A DNA stretch of 64,000 nucleotides from assembly GCA_943372195.1 (NCBI GenBank), contig CALRXS010000011.1, forward strand, positions 44,062 through 108,061, in the 5' to 3' direction. Position 1 is the first letter of the stretch, and each line of letters starts with the position of its first letter. The stretch comes from JAEYZM01 sp943372195. GTDB lineage: Bacteria > Bacteroidota > Bacteroidia > Sphingobacteriales > Sphingobacteriaceae. Shown piece by piece: positions 44,971-54,709 of this stretch. The translations under genes were made by a program, and so were the position numbers. The notes below the pieces were generated by a model. It ran no database searches. It saw nothing but the letters and a program-made list of their open reading frames with translations, and was not told where the DNA came from.

Positions 44971-46647
44971 CTAATCTATTGGCAAAATGATTTTAAATTC
45001 AGAACCTTTCCCTAATTCACTCTTTACACTTATCTCACCCTTCATAAATTTAACAACTTCTTTACAAAATGCCAAACCTATACCCACACTACCTTGTTGG
45101 TTAAATTGATTTTCAATTCTATAAAACTTATTGAATACATTATCAATCTCATCACTTGGTATACCTATACCATTGTCTATAAATGAAAGAATTAGTTGCT
45201 GTTTTACTCTTCTTATCTTTATTTGCAATTTTCGATTATCTGCAGATGAATACTTATAAGCATTATCCATCAAATTCTGAAATAAACTATATAATAATAC
45301 TCTATCGCCATTATAGTATAAAATATTCTGTACCGAGTACTCAAGATTAAAGTCATTATATTTTATATGATAAGCATCCACTATATCGCGACAAAACTCG
45401 TATAGATCAATTTGCTCTTTCTTAATAATTAGAGATCGATTCTCTAATTGAGTTAAAGAAAGTAATTTATTCATTAAGTCATTAAGCTTATCTGCCTCCT
45501 CTTCCAATATTCTTCCGTATAATTCTTTGTCTTTTTCATTAAGCACAGGCTGTGCTTTAATATTGTTCGCTGCGATTTTTATTACACTTACAGGTGTCTT
45601 AAATTCATGAGTTAAATTATTCACAAAATCATATTGCAACTTAAATAATTTAGCATTTATATTTAGATTTCTATAAATCAATATTGCTATAAACAACATG
45701 ATAAAATAGATTGCTAGAATACCAATAGCAATTGGTGTAAATAACATTCCAATTCTTTTATTGACATATTCTTTTGATGAGATAAAATATAATTGATAAT
45801 CTGAAAAAGCACCGGGCAACGAGATTCCTGTTGTGAAATGGTTTTTGTCGTTTATTAAGGAGTCGAAAGTAACTGGGCGCAATAGAATTTTCTCGTACAA
45901 ATACGGACTGGTATTAATAATAGGTAATTGATTAGGGTCTAATTGAAAGGTTAATAAATCTTGATCGTAGCCAATTAAATTGTTAATGTTATCAGCAACT
46001 AAAGAATGGTATATTTTTATTTCTGATTCACGAGGTACATTTATAAAACTTACTTGCTTATCGTTAAATGAATAAAATATTTTAAAGATTAAATCAGGAG
46101 TTATATCTTTTGTAGAATCATAATTATTTACATAATTAGTAAACTTCAAAATGGCTTGACTAAAGTCATTGGCGTCTTTACCTGAAAATTCACCTGTTTC
46201 ATTTTTTTTAAATTTTAAACTTATATCACTATACCCGTTTATATTCTTCTGAATATTATAAACAGATTTTACACCTACTGAAAATCTATCTTGTCTGAAT
46301 CCGTCTTCAATTGGCATATTACCGACCTCAATATCGTAGAATGTGATCTTGTCAATTATGTGATAATTTCTAAAATAATTATTAGAAAGTCCTTTAATTG
46401 AAGTTGAATCTAAATAACCTTGATATAGTGAGATTTGAGGAATTTTGCTAAATATAAAATCGTTATAAGGTTTTAATGCTTCTTCTAATACCTCTACCTT
46501 ATCAGTTACAAATTGAGACTCTATTACTTTCTGTGTAAACTTATATCCGAAAAATAATGCAATAAAAAAAGTTATAGTTAACACCACAATAAATATGGGT
46601 ATTAAAGCATAATTTCTTCTATAAGAGTTTTTAGGTTTAGTTGTCAT
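44971..46647 (-). CDS. Sensor histidine kinase with large periplasmic domain
   Basis: The 558-residue protein has a membrane helix near 14-36, a ~250-residue extracytoplasmic region (~37-300), a second membrane helix (~302-325) and the kinase core. His347 in NNLTHEFKTPVSVI is the phosphorylation site; the catalytic domain shows the N box QNLMDNAYKYS, the G1 box FIDNGIGIP and the G2 box GSVGIGLAFCKEV. The sensor region has no recognised domain. Its first 11 bases overlap the S9 peptidase gene and the response regulator follows, so the three form an operon. Confidence 0.94.
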   Translation of the reverse strand: MTTKPKNSYRRNYALIPIFIVVLTITFFIALFFGYKFTQKVIESQFVTDKVEVLEEALKPYNDFIFSKIPQISLYQGYLDSTSIKGLSNNYFRNYHIIDKITFYDIEVGNMPIEDGFRQDRFSVGVKSVYNIQKNINGYSDISLKFKKNETGEFSGKDANDFSQAILKFTNYVNNYDSTKDITPDLIFKIFYSFNDKQVSFINVPRESEIKIYHSLVADNINNLIGYDQDLLTFQLDPNQLPIINTSPYLYEKILLRPVTFDSLINDKNHFTTGISLPGAFSDYQLYFISSKEYVNKRIGMLFTPIAIGILAIYFIMLFIAILIYRNLNINAKLFKLQYDFVNNLTHEFKTPVSVIKIAANNIKAQPVLNEKDKELYGRILEEEADKLNDLMNKLLSLTQLENRSLIIKKEQIDLYEFCRDIVDAYHIKYNDFNLEYSVQNILYYNGDRVLLYSLFQNLMDNAYKYSSADNRKLQIKIRRVKQQLILSFIDNGIGIPSDEIDNVFNKFYRIENQFNQQGSVGIGLAFCKEVVKFMKGEISVKSELGKGSEFKIILPID

Positions 46648-48529
46648 TGATACGTTTAAGATTCATCTCTAGAAATGACTCCACTTCTGAATACAAGGTA
46701 AATCTATTTTCTAATTTTTTAAAACTATGTCCTTCATCTTTAATTAGCAAATAAGTTACTGGGGTATTTTGTCTTTTTAAACTTTTTACAAAAGTACTTA
46801 CTTCGATTGAGCTCACTCTATTATCATTTTCACCTTGTGCAATAAATACAGGTACCTTTATCTTATCAACATGAAATACTGGTGAACATTCTCTAAATAA
46901 TTCATTGTCTTTTTCAGGGTTACCCAACATTTCGTATATCATTTCTAGGTATTGGTTATAATAAGGTGGTATGCCTTTTAAATAAGTGAACATGTTTATA
47001 TGCCCAGAATAAGACACAGCACATTTGTAAAGTCCAGAATCTCTCAACAATCCATTCAACGCAGTCATACCTCCAAAACTAAACCCTGCTATAGCTATTC
47101 TATTTGTATCAATAATACCTTGAGCAATTAAATGATAAACACCATCAGTAATATCATCTTGCATTTTTTTACCGATTTGTTTAAATCCTAATTTTTGAAA
47201 TACTTTACCATAACCATCAGCACCTCGTTGATTTACTTGCAAAACTGCATAACCGCGATTAGCAAGAAATTGTACATCCGGATTATATTCCCATGTAACT
47301 CTTGTCCAGGGACTCGGATTTGCAATTACTACCAAAGGGTAATTTTCATATTTAATTTTAGGCAAGGTCAAATAGCCATTTAATTCAATTTTATCTCTAG
47401 ATAGAAATTTAATAGGTTTCACATCGCACAATAAATTTTTATCTATTATTTTACTCTGATCAGAGATTAAAGTCAAACTTAAATTTTCGGTTGAGAACAG
47501 ATAATATGCTCCATAATTCTTATCGTTAATAGATTTAATTAAATACTTCTTTTCATCTTTACTAAAATTAATTATTCGATACGACTCATGTTTAAGTTTT
47601 TTGTTTACAACTTTTTGGAGGACATCTATTTCTTTACTTAAAGATTGAATTTGATATTTAGATGTATTATAAGCCGCGTATAAAGGCTTATTACTTATTT
47701 TAGAAAAGATTACATCATTAACTTCTACATCAGCGTGTTCATAAATAGCTGTTTTTTCTTTCTTATTAAGCAAATCAAAAACTATTAAAGCTGTTTTATC
47801 ACGATTGATATTTGAAAGAGCATAAATATTATTTCCATCGGCAGTAAAACATATCGGATAAAAGCTTTCAGTAAAGTTTACTGAAAGAATTTCATCATAT
47901 TTATTGCTTGATGTTGATTTGTATAAAAATCGTTCGTTGACACCATCAGTTGCAACAGCAATTTTGATATTACCATTTACATCTTCTAACCAATAACTTA
48001 TATCACCATTATTTTTTTCTAATAAAGTTAATTCTGAGGTAATACCATTGAGTTTATATAGATCAAAAACTTTTGGGTCTCTCTTATTTAAGGTAAGATA
48101 AATATCAGTATAGTTATTTGAATTTATTGATAAGAGTTGCAGCTTCACATTAGGGTATGGCGTTAAATCTATTGATTTATTATTATGAATATTTAATGAG
48201 TATAAATGATAATTCTCTTTAGCATCTTCATCATGTAGATATATGATAATTGAATCATTTAACCATAAATATCTATTAATACCCAATACAGTATCGTTGG
48301 TTAACTGCTTTATGATAGAAGTATTTAGATTCTCTAAATAAATGTTGGGTCTATTTTTATAAAGAGATACATAGCAGACAAAATCACCCCCTGGCGATAA
48401 AAGCATATTACTTTTATCGGCTGTTTTAAAAAATTTATCTAATTCAACTAATTGATATTCCTCTTGTTTATGTATGCATGATGACATAAAAAACAACAAA
48501 AACACAATTAATATTCGCACTTTATACAT
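46637..48529 (-). CDS. Lipoprotein S9 family (prolyl oligopeptidase/DPP-like) peptidase
   Basis: The 630-residue protein carries a lipobox MSSC (Cys18). The N-terminal part (~25-365) is a beta-propeller with TolB/DPP-like repeats (NIYLENLNTSIIKQL, SPGGDFVCYVSL); the C-terminal hydrolase (~370-625) has the nucleophile Ser484 in AGFSFGGM, QGENDNRVSSIE (Asp) and EGHSFKKLEN (His). It should be a periplasmic peptidase. The gene overlaps the sensor kinase by 11 bp, suggesting the peptidase's activity or products are connected with the signal the kinase senses. Confidence 0.92.
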   Translation of the reverse strand: MYKVRILIVFLLFFMSSCIHKQEEYQLVELDKFFKTADKSNMLLSPGGDFVCYVSLYKNRPNIYLENLNTSIIKQLTNDTVLGINRYLWLNDSIIIYLHDEDAKENYHLYSLNIHNNKSIDLTPYPNVKLQLLSINSNNYTDIYLTLNKRDPKVFDLYKLNGITSELTLLEKNNGDISYWLEDVNGNIKIAVATDGVNERFLYKSTSSNKYDEILSVNFTESFYPICFTADGNNIYALSNINRDKTALIVFDLLNKKEKTAIYEHADVEVNDVIFSKISNKPLYAAYNTSKYQIQSLSKEIDVLQKVVNKKLKHESYRIINFSKDEKKYLIKSINDKNYGAYYLFSTENLSLTLISDQSKIIDKNLLCDVKPIKFLSRDKIELNGYLTLPKIKYENYPLVVIANPSPWTRVTWEYNPDVQFLANRGYAVLQVNQRGADGYGKVFQKLGFKQIGKKMQDDITDGVYHLIAQGIIDTNRIAIAGFSFGGMTALNGLLRDSGLYKCAVSYSGHINMFTYLKGIPPYYNQYLEMIYEMLGNPEKDNELFRECSPVFHVDKIKVPVFIAQGENDNRVSSIEVSTFVKSLKRQNTPVTYLLIKDEGHSFKKLENRFTLYSEVESFLEMNLKRINDN

Positions 48530-48682
48530 ATATACACTCTACACAAAAATCTAAATTAACCATTATTGGCTAAATAGCTTTATTTTATTGAGGTGTAACA
48601 CCATTTTTACCCTAATTTATCCGTTAAAAATTGAAACATAAAATCTTCGTATATAAAATATATATCTTAATTTTAGGCGATT

Positions 48683-50485
48683 ATGAGAAAAGTACTGCTA
48701 ATATTATTTTTTTTAACAACATCGTTAGGCATATCTCTTGCCCAACGAAATAATAATGAATCATTAGCAAAACAATATTTTAATAATGCCGAGTATGATA
48801 AATCTGAAGATTTATTCGAAAAACTATTATTAGACTACCCCGATAATAATTCATACTATGATTATTTAATCAAATCATATTTAAATCAAAAGAAATATTC
48901 TGATGCTGAAAAGTTAGTAAGGAAATTTATTAAGAGAAGTAATAACTACCCAAAATACCATATAGATCTTGGTAATATTTATGATTTACAAAATCAAAAA
49001 GAAAAAGCTAATAAATCATATAACGATGCAATTAAATACATAGTACCTGATATAGGTATGGCTATGGAAGTATGTAATGCATTTATAGAATATGGTTTAT
49101 TAGATTTTGCATTACAAACTGTAACACATTCAAGAAAAATTTTTAATAACTCAACGATATTAAGTGTAGAGGCATCTAAAATTTATAGCTTACAGAATAA
49201 TAAAAAAGGACTCATAGAAGAACAGTTAGCAATGTTTGAGGCCAATGAATTCGATCAGTCACAAATTCAGCAGGTATTTCAAGATTATTTCAATGATCCC
49301 AATGATTATAATTTATTAAAAATAATACTGCTTGAAAAACTTCAGAGAGAGCCTGATCAGATTTTTTATTCTGATATGTTAATCTGGACATTCATACAGC
49401 AGGAGAATTATGATGCGGCATTAATACAAAGTATTGCAATTGACAAAAGATTAAATGAGAATGGGATTAGGTTGTTGAATTTAGGCAAATATGCCATGAA
49501 CAATCAACAATACGATATTGCGAATAGAGCTTTCCATGAAGTAATAAATAAAGGTATTTCTAATAATTTATACTATACCGCAAAGAAATTAAAACTAAAT
49601 AATCAAAATGATAAAATAATAAACAGCACATATACAAAAAGTGATTTAGAGAATTTAAAATTAGAATATCAATCTTATTTTAAAGAATTAGGTGAATCGA
49701 GTGAAACTTTTGAATCAATGAAAGATTATGCTCGATTACTTGCATTGTACCTAAATGAAGTAAATGAAGCTATCACTATTTTAGAAAGAATTATAGAGAA
49801 TAGATTTGGCATAACTTCATTTATTGCAGCATGCAAATTAGACTTGGGAGATTATTACTTAATAAGAGGTGATATTTGGGATGCAGCCTTATTATACGGT
49901 CAGGTAGATAAAGCATATAAAGATGAACCCATCGGTCAATTAGCTAAATTTAAAAATGCAAAACTATCATACTATGCAGCAGAGTTTACTTGGGCAAAAG
50001 CACAATTAGATATTTTAAAATCTGGTACTTCTAACTTAATAGCAAATGATGCATTGAATTTGAGTTTATTGATTTCAGATAATGAATTTATTGATACAAA
50101 TTTGTACTCGTTGAAGTTATATGCACAAGCAGATCTATTAGTATTTCAACATAAATATGATGAAGCAATAATAAAACTTGATTCAATTAATATATTGTTT
50201 GCAAATAATGATCTAGAGGATGATATACTTTATACAAAGTCAAATATTGATTTACAAAAACAAGATTTTAACGCATCAATTATAAAATTAAACTTAATTG
50301 CCTCTAATTATAAAGATGGTATTTGGGCTGATGATGCAATATTTAAAATTGCAGAAATATATCAATACAAACTAGCTAATCAATCATTAGCAATGCAATT
50401 TTATCAGAAATTGATTGATGAATTTCCAGGTAGTTTGTATGTTGTTGAAGCTAGAAAAAGATTCAGACTACTTAGAGGTAGTTGA
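48683..50485 (+). CDS. Secreted TPR-repeat protein
   Basis: The 600-residue protein has a signal peptide (residues 1-20, ISLAQR) and TPR units for most of its length (AKQYFNNAEYDKSEDLFEKL ... YPDN, AEKLVRKFIKRSNNYPKYHIDLGNIYDLQNQ, near 30-110, then irregular repeats to ~595). The C-terminal end (LYVVEARKRFRLLRG) looks like the Tol-Pal/YbgF-type TPR tail. The partner is unknown. It starts 153 bp from the divergent S9 gene and precedes DUF4286 by 39 bp; that 153-bp gap shows no further gene. Confidence 0.8.
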   Translation: MRKVLLILFFLTTSLGISLAQRNNNESLAKQYFNNAEYDKSEDLFEKLLLDYPDNNSYYDYLIKSYLNQKKYSDAEKLVRKFIKRSNNYPKYHIDLGNIYDLQNQKEKANKSYNDAIKYIVPDIGMAMEVCNAFIEYGLLDFALQTVTHSRKIFNNSTILSVEASKIYSLQNNKKGLIEEQLAMFEANEFDQSQIQQVFQDYFNDPNDYNLLKIILLEKLQREPDQIFYSDMLIWTFIQQENYDAALIQSIAIDKRLNENGIRLLNLGKYAMNNQQYDIANRAFHEVINKGISNNLYYTAKKLKLNNQNDKIINSTYTKSDLENLKLEYQSYFKELGESSETFESMKDYARLLALYLNEVNEAITILERIIENRFGITSFIAACKLDLGDYYLIRGDIWDAALLYGQVDKAYKDEPIGQLAKFKNAKLSYYAAEFTWAKAQLDILKSGTSNLIANDALNLSLLISDNEFIDTNLYSLKLYAQADLLVFQHKYDEAIIKLDSINILFANNDLEDDILYTKSNIDLQKQDFNASIIKLNLIASNYKDGIWADDAIFKIAEIYQYKLANQSLAMQFYQKLIDEFPGSLYVVEARKRFRLLRGS

Positions 50486-50524
50486 TATTAATTTCAAATT
50501 TATAAATTCGTAAAAAAAATATAT

Positions 50525-50827
50525 ATGGTATTATATAGTGTAACTGTTAATGTAATAGATGATATACATGAAGAGTGGATTAATTGGATGAGAGAGAAAC
50601 ATGTGCCAGATGTAATGAATACAGGATGTTTCGTGATGCATAAGATTATGAAATTAAAAGAACCCAAGCAAGATGGCAATACATATTCTTTTCAGTATTA
50701 CTGTGAATCAGCTGATAAGTTAATAGAATATCAAACTAAATATGCACCATCGTTACAAGCTGAAGTAAATATTAAATATGCTAACAAGTTTGTAGCATTT
50801 AGAACTATTTTAGATATTATAGAATAA
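50525..50827 (+). CDS. DUF4286 family protein
   Basis: The 100-residue protein is full length for DUF4286: MVLYSVTVNVIDDIHEEWI at the start, WMREKHVPDVMNTGCF (~20-35) and AEVNIKYANKFVAFRTIL at the end, in a ferredoxin-like ABM pattern. Function is unknown. Its last base overlaps the rfbC start (TAATG arrangement), so the two are translationally coupled. Confidence 0.85.
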   Translation: MVLYSVTVNVIDDIHEEWINWMREKHVPDVMNTGCFVMHKIMKLKEPKQDGNTYSFQYYCESADKLIEYQTKYAPSLQAEVNIKYANKFVAFRTILDIIE

Positions 50828-51372
50828 TGAATATATCAACTACGCCCATCAGTGGACTTTTAATTATTGAGCCGAAAATTTGGAGAGATGAACGAGGTTA
50901 CTTTTTTGAAAGTTTCAGAGAAGATACTTTCGAAAAAGCATTAGGTAATAAAGTGCACTTCATTCAAGATAATCAATCACTCTCACAGAAGGGTACCATC
51001 CGAGGATTACATTTTCAGAAAGACCCTTATGCGCAAGGTAAATTGGTGAGAGTAATTCAGGGGGCAGTATTAGATGTAGCTTTAGATATCAGAAAAAATT
51101 CAGCAACTTATGGTCAATATTTTGCTCTAGAATTGAACGATGAAAATCAAATGCAATTCTATATTCCACCAGGCTTTGCACACGGGTTTTCAACATTAAA
51201 AGACAATACAATCTTCAGTTATAAATGCACTAACTATTATCACAAAGATTCAGAAGGTGGTGTTAAATTTGATGACTTAGACTTAAATATAGACTGGCAA
51301 GTGGAAGGGAAGTTTGTGTCGGAAAAAGATAGAGAACTGCCGACTTTTAAAGATTTTTACTCACCATTTTGA
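50827..51372 (+). CDS. rfbC: dTDP-4-dehydrorhamnose 3,5-epimerase
   Basis: RfbC (RmlC) epimerises dTDP-4-keto-6-deoxyglucose in dTDP-L-rhamnose synthesis. The 181-residue protein has the cupin signature: DERGYFFESFREDTFEKA, HFIQDNQSLSQKGTIRGLHFQ with the catalytic His (~63), VRVIQGAVLDVALDIRKNS and YIPPGFAHGFSTL. No other rhamnose gene is near, so the pathway genes are elsewhere. It is coupled to DUF4286 and followed by a heptamer repeat array rather than a simple terminator. Confidence 0.95.
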   Translation: MNISTTPISGLLIIEPKIWRDERGYFFESFREDTFEKALGNKVHFIQDNQSLSQKGTIRGLHFQKDPYAQGKLVRVIQGAVLDVALDIRKNSATYGQYFALELNDENQMQFYIPPGFAHGFSTLKDNTIFSYKCTNYYHKDSEGGVKFDDLDLNIDWQVEGKFVSEKDRELPTFKDFYSPF

Positions 51373-51383
51373 AGGTAGTAAAA

Positions 51384-51436
51384 AAGTAGCTAGTAGCTTT
51401 CACTAGATACGTCTAGCTACTAGCTACTAGCTACTT
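51384..51436. repeat. Heptamer repeat hairpin between rfbC and the OmpA gene
   Basis: AAGTAGCTAGTAGCT (51384-51398) and its perfect complement (51422-51436) form a 15-bp stem; each arm consists of AGTAGCT heptamers. On the minus strand, 28 bases reading from 51435 (three AGTAGCT units then AGACGTA) are identical to the start of the element at 62311. It may double as the terminator for the convergent genes. Confidence 0.78.
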
Positions 51437-51444
51437 CAGTACTA

Positions 51445-52335
51445 TTATTTTACGTCCTCGTTAAGTAAATTATAAAGCTCATCTAACTTCGGTGTTAGAA
51501 TGATTTCGATTCTACGATTCTTGCTGCGAGCCTCTGCAGAATTCATCTTATCTACAGGCACTACTTCACCTCTACCAGATGCTGTTACTCTTCTTTCATC
51601 TAACTTTTGCTCTTCAGTTAAAAATCTTACTACTGCTGATGAACGTAATACACTTAGATCCCAATTGTCTTTTATTTGACCTAAGTTGGTTACTTTCATA
51701 TTATCAGTATGTCCTTCTACTAAAATATTAATATCAGGTTGAGTTTGTAAAACTTTTGCTAATTCAGTTAATGCATCTTTACCTTTTGCATCAATTTCAA
51801 TACTACCTGATGCAAATAATAATTTATCAGTTAATGATACGTATACTTTACCATCTTTAACATTTACAGTTAATCCGCTTTTGTTAAAGCCTAATAATGC
51901 TTTTTGTAATTTATCTCTTAATGCTCTAACAGCATCATCTCTTCTAGCCATTGCATCTTCTACTTCTTTTAATCTCTTTTCTCTAGCTAATAGATTTGCT
52001 TGTGTAGCTTCTAAATCTTTAATTAATTTCTTGATCTCATCAGTACTATTCGCTCTTAACTGTTTGTAGTTCTCTGATAAAGTATTGTATTGTTCTGTTA
52101 GATTAGAAAGTTTAGATTTTAAATCAGAAACTTCTGCTCTTAAATTATTGATAGTATCTTTTTGTGCTGCAACAACTTTTTCTAAACTATCAATTCGGAT
52201 GTTTGCAATATTTAATCCGTTTTGCAATGAATCTCTCTGATGTTGCATCGCTAAGAACTTCTTCTTAGGCACAACACATGAACTCACTGTTATAACTGAG
52301 ATGATTAGCAATATTGCATAATTTAATTTTCTCAT
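51445..52335 (-). CDS. OmpA-family lipoprotein with coiled coil
   Basis: The 296-residue protein has a lipobox VSSC (Cys20), a long coiled coil (~28-135; QRDSLQNGLNIANIRIDSL, then heptads of Leu) and an OmpA/Pal peptidoglycan-binding domain (~165-285): LFASGSIEIDAKGKDAL, NILVEGHTDNMKV, WDLSVLRSSAVVRFL, and the final SKNRRIEIILTP. It should link the outer membrane or envelope complex to the wall. A -7-like motif (52375-52382) is upstream. Divergent from fumC across 194 bp. Confidence 0.93.
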   Translation of the reverse strand: MRKLNYAILLIISVITVSSCVVPKKKFLAMQHQRDSLQNGLNIANIRIDSLEKVVAAQKDTINNLRAEVSDLKSKLSNLTEQYNTLSENYKQLRANSTDEIKKLIKDLEATQANLLAREKRLKEVEDAMARRDDAVRALRDKLQKALLGFNKSGLTVNVKDGKVYVSLTDKLLFASGSIEIDAKGKDALTELAKVLQTQPDINILVEGHTDNMKVTNLGQIKDNWDLSVLRSSAVVRFLTEEQKLDERRVTASGRGEVVPVDKMNSAEARSKNRRIEIILTPKLDELYNLLNEDVK

Positions 52336-52374
52336 GATACACTAATGTTTTAAATCGTTTATATTTTATTGTTT

Positions 52375-52382
52375 CAAAGTTA
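52375..52382 (-). promoter_or_regulatory. Putative promoter of the OmpA lipoprotein gene, -7 element
   Basis: On the minus strand it reads TAACTTTG, matching TAnnTTTG, 39 bases upstream of the ATG. No clear -33 element. Confidence 0.45.
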
Positions 52383-52502
52383 ATCCCTTATGCATTTATT
52401 ATTCTGACGTTTTATCCACAATTCAGAAAAAACACGTGTTAAATAAAATTTAAAGCCTGATTATCAATAAATTAAATTTTAATGATTAGGTCAATTTTTT
52501 CT

Positions 52503-52510
52503 TAAATTTG
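52503..52510 (+). promoter_or_regulatory. Putative fumC-aroE promoter, -7 element
   Basis: TAAATTTG matches TAnnTTTG and sits 19 bases before the fumC ATG in the divergent gap; the leader would be short. The rest of the 194-bp gap is AT-rich without other recognised features. Confidence 0.5.
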
Positions 52511-52529
52511 CGGCATCAAAAATAATCTC

Positions 52530-53927
52530 ATGGAATTCAGAATAGAAAAAGACAGTTTAGGAGAAGTACAGGTACCAGCAGAAAAATACTGGGCAGCACA
52601 AACTCAACGCTCATTACAAAATTTTAAAATTGGAGGTCCGGGCGACAAAATGCCTATTGAAATAATTCGTGCATTTGCAATTTTGAAAAAAGCTGCAGCA
52701 TTGACGAATCAAGATTTAGGGGTGTTATCGGCAGAGAAAGCAAAGTTAATCGGACAAGTATGTGAAGAGATATTAGATGGTAAATTAGATTCAGAGTTTC
52801 CATTAGTAATTTGGCAAACAGGTTCAGGAACTCAAAGTAACATGAACGTTAATGAGGTAATTGCAAACCGCGGACATGTAATTACAGGTGGTAAATTAAC
52901 AGATGAACAAAAAGCTTTACACCCGAATGATGATGTAAATAAATCGCAATCATCAAATGATACATACCCAACGGCAATGCATATAGCTGCATACAAACAA
53001 GTAGTAGAAATTACTATTCCAGGTATGTTGCAATTAAGAGATACGCTTGATAAAAAAGCAAAAGAATACATGAATGTAGTAAAGATTGGTAGAACACATT
53101 TCATGGATGCAACACCATTGACATTAGGACAAGAGTTCTCTGGTTACGTACAACAAATTACTAATTCAGTGAGAGCATTAAACAATGCTTTAGAGATGGT
53201 AAAGGAATTAGCATTAGGAGGTACAGCAGTTGGTACGGGATTAAATGCACCAAAAGGATATGCAGAATTAGTAGCAAAGAAAATTGCAGAGATCAGTTCT
53301 TATCCTTTCGTTACAGCACCAAATAAATTTGAAGCATTAGCAGCACACGATGCTATGGTAGAATTATCAGGTGCATTAAAACGTTCAGCAGTTGCATTAA
53401 TGAAAATCGCAAATGATGTTCGTATGTTAAGTTCAGGTCCGCGTTGTGGTATCGGTGAAATTATAATACCTGATAACGAACCAGGTTCTTCAATAATGCC
53501 AGGCAAAGTAAATCCGACTCAACCAGAAGCATTGACTATGGTATGTGCTCAAGTAATAGGTAATGACACTGCAGTTTCTGTAGGTGGTGCAACTGGTCAT
53601 TTTGAATTAAACGTATTTAAGCCAATGATTGCAGCTAACGTTTTACACTCTGCGAGATTGATTGGTGATGCATGTGTTTCTTTTGATGTAAATTGTGCTC
53701 AAGGTATTTTACCAAATTATACAGACATCAAGAAAAACTTAGATAATTCTTTAATGTTAGTAACAGCATTGAATACACATATTGGTTATGATAATGCAGC
53801 GAAGATTGCAAAGAAGGCACATAAAGAAAATAAAACTTTAAAGGAAACAGCTATTGAATTAGGACTATTAACATCAGAGCAATTTGATGAATGGGTTAAG
53901 CCTGAATCAATGGTAGGTAATTTATAA
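52530..53927 (+). CDS. fumC: Class II fumarate hydratase
   Basis: FumC interconverts fumarate and malate in the TCA cycle. The 465-residue protein has the superfamily motifs: QTGSGTQSNMNVNEV (~96-110), NKSQSSNDTYPTAMH, KIGRTHFMDATPLTLGQEF, and the signature GSSIMPGKVNPTQPE (~320-334) whose mobile loop carries the catalytic Ser. The 465-residue length and lack of an Fe-S cluster motif place it in class II. aroE starts 2 bp after the stop. Confidence 0.97.
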   Translation: MEFRIEKDSLGEVQVPAEKYWAAQTQRSLQNFKIGGPGDKMPIEIIRAFAILKKAAALTNQDLGVLSAEKAKLIGQVCEEILDGKLDSEFPLVIWQTGSGTQSNMNVNEVIANRGHVITGGKLTDEQKALHPNDDVNKSQSSNDTYPTAMHIAAYKQVVEITIPGMLQLRDTLDKKAKEYMNVVKIGRTHFMDATPLTLGQEFSGYVQQITNSVRALNNALEMVKELALGGTAVGTGLNAPKGYAELVAKKIAEISSYPFVTAPNKFEALAAHDAMVELSGALKRSAVALMKIANDVRMLSSGPRCGIGEIIIPDNEPGSSIMPGKVNPTQPEALTMVCAQVIGNDTAVSVGGATGHFELNVFKPMIAANVLHSARLIGDACVSFDVNCAQGILPNYTDIKKNLDNSLMLVTALNTHIGYDNAAKIAKKAHKENKTLKETAIELGLLTSEQFDEWVKPESMVGNL

Positions 53928-53929
53928 TT

Positions 53930-54658
53930 TTGACAAAATACGGACTCATAGGTTACCCACTAGGGCATTCGTTCTCAAAAGAATTTTTTGAAAAGAAGTT
54001 CTTGAGGGAAGGTATTATAAATTCACAATATGAATTATATCCTATTGAAGACCTTCATGATTTAAAAAAAATATTACTTGAAAATCCGAATTTAAAAGGA
54101 TTAAATGTTACTGTACCTCATAAAATAGATGTAATGTCGTTACTCGACGAATTACATGATACAGCTAAAGAAGTAGGTGCAGTAAATACAATAAAAATTA
54201 TAAATGGCAAAACCATTGGGTATAATACAGATACTTGGGGTTTTGCTAAATCATTATTTCCTGAGATTATAGCTTTTAAATCTAAAGCATTAATCTTGGG
54301 TAATGGTGGTGCATCTAAAGCAGTTCAATTCGTATTAAACAAACTAAGCATACCATTTAAAATTGTAGGTAGAAATAATCATAATAGTGATTATGCATAT
54401 GAAGATTTGAATAAATCAATAATCGAAGAAGCTGGTATTATCATTCAAACAACGAGTGTAGGTATGTATCCTGATGTTGAACAATTCTTAAACATTCCAT
54501 ACGATGCAATTAATGAGAATCATTTTTGTATGGATCTAATATACAATCCGGAAGAAACCATTTTCTTAAAAAAATCAAGAGAAGCAGGTGCAACTGTAAA
54601 AAACGGATTGCAAATGTTGCATGAACAAGCTGAAGAAAGCTGGAGAATATGGCAATAA
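53930..54658 (+). CDS. aroE: Shikimate dehydrogenase
   Basis: AroE reduces 3-dehydroshikimate with NADPH. The 242-residue protein has the substrate site GYPLGHSFSKEFF (residues ~8-20), NVTVPHKIDV with the catalytic Lys (~65), GAVNTIKI, the Asp in YNTDTWGF and the nucleotide loop LGNGGASKAV (~125-134). The start is TTG (53930), two bases after the fumC stop; TTG and the position suit translational coupling. It is full length for the short Bacteroidota type. Confidence 0.94.
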   Translation: MTKYGLIGYPLGHSFSKEFFEKKFLREGIINSQYELYPIEDLHDLKKILLENPNLKGLNVTVPHKIDVMSLLDELHDTAKEVGAVNTIKIINGKTIGYNTDTWGFAKSLFPEIIAFKSKALILGNGGASKAVQFVLNKLSIPFKIVGRNNHNSDYAYEDLNKSIIEEAGIIIQTTSVGMYPDVEQFLNIPYDAINENHFCMDLIYNPEETIFLKKSREAGATVKNGLQMLHEQAEESWRIWQ

Positions 54659-54689
54659 AAAAAGCGCATGTGAAAAATCACATACGCTC
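54655..54689 (-). terminator. Terminator between aroE and the aldehyde dehydrogenase gene
   Basis: AGCGCATGTGA (54663-54673) pairs with TCACATACGCT (54678-54688), one C-A mismatch, four-A loop. On the minus strand a run of seven T follows (complement of 54656-54662), so it mainly ends the dehydrogenase transcript; the plus-strand side is weaker (CTTATCATCTTTTA). The aroE stop lies in the A-run. Confidence 0.75.
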
Positions 54690-54709
54690 TTATCATCTTT
54701 TATGTTTTT

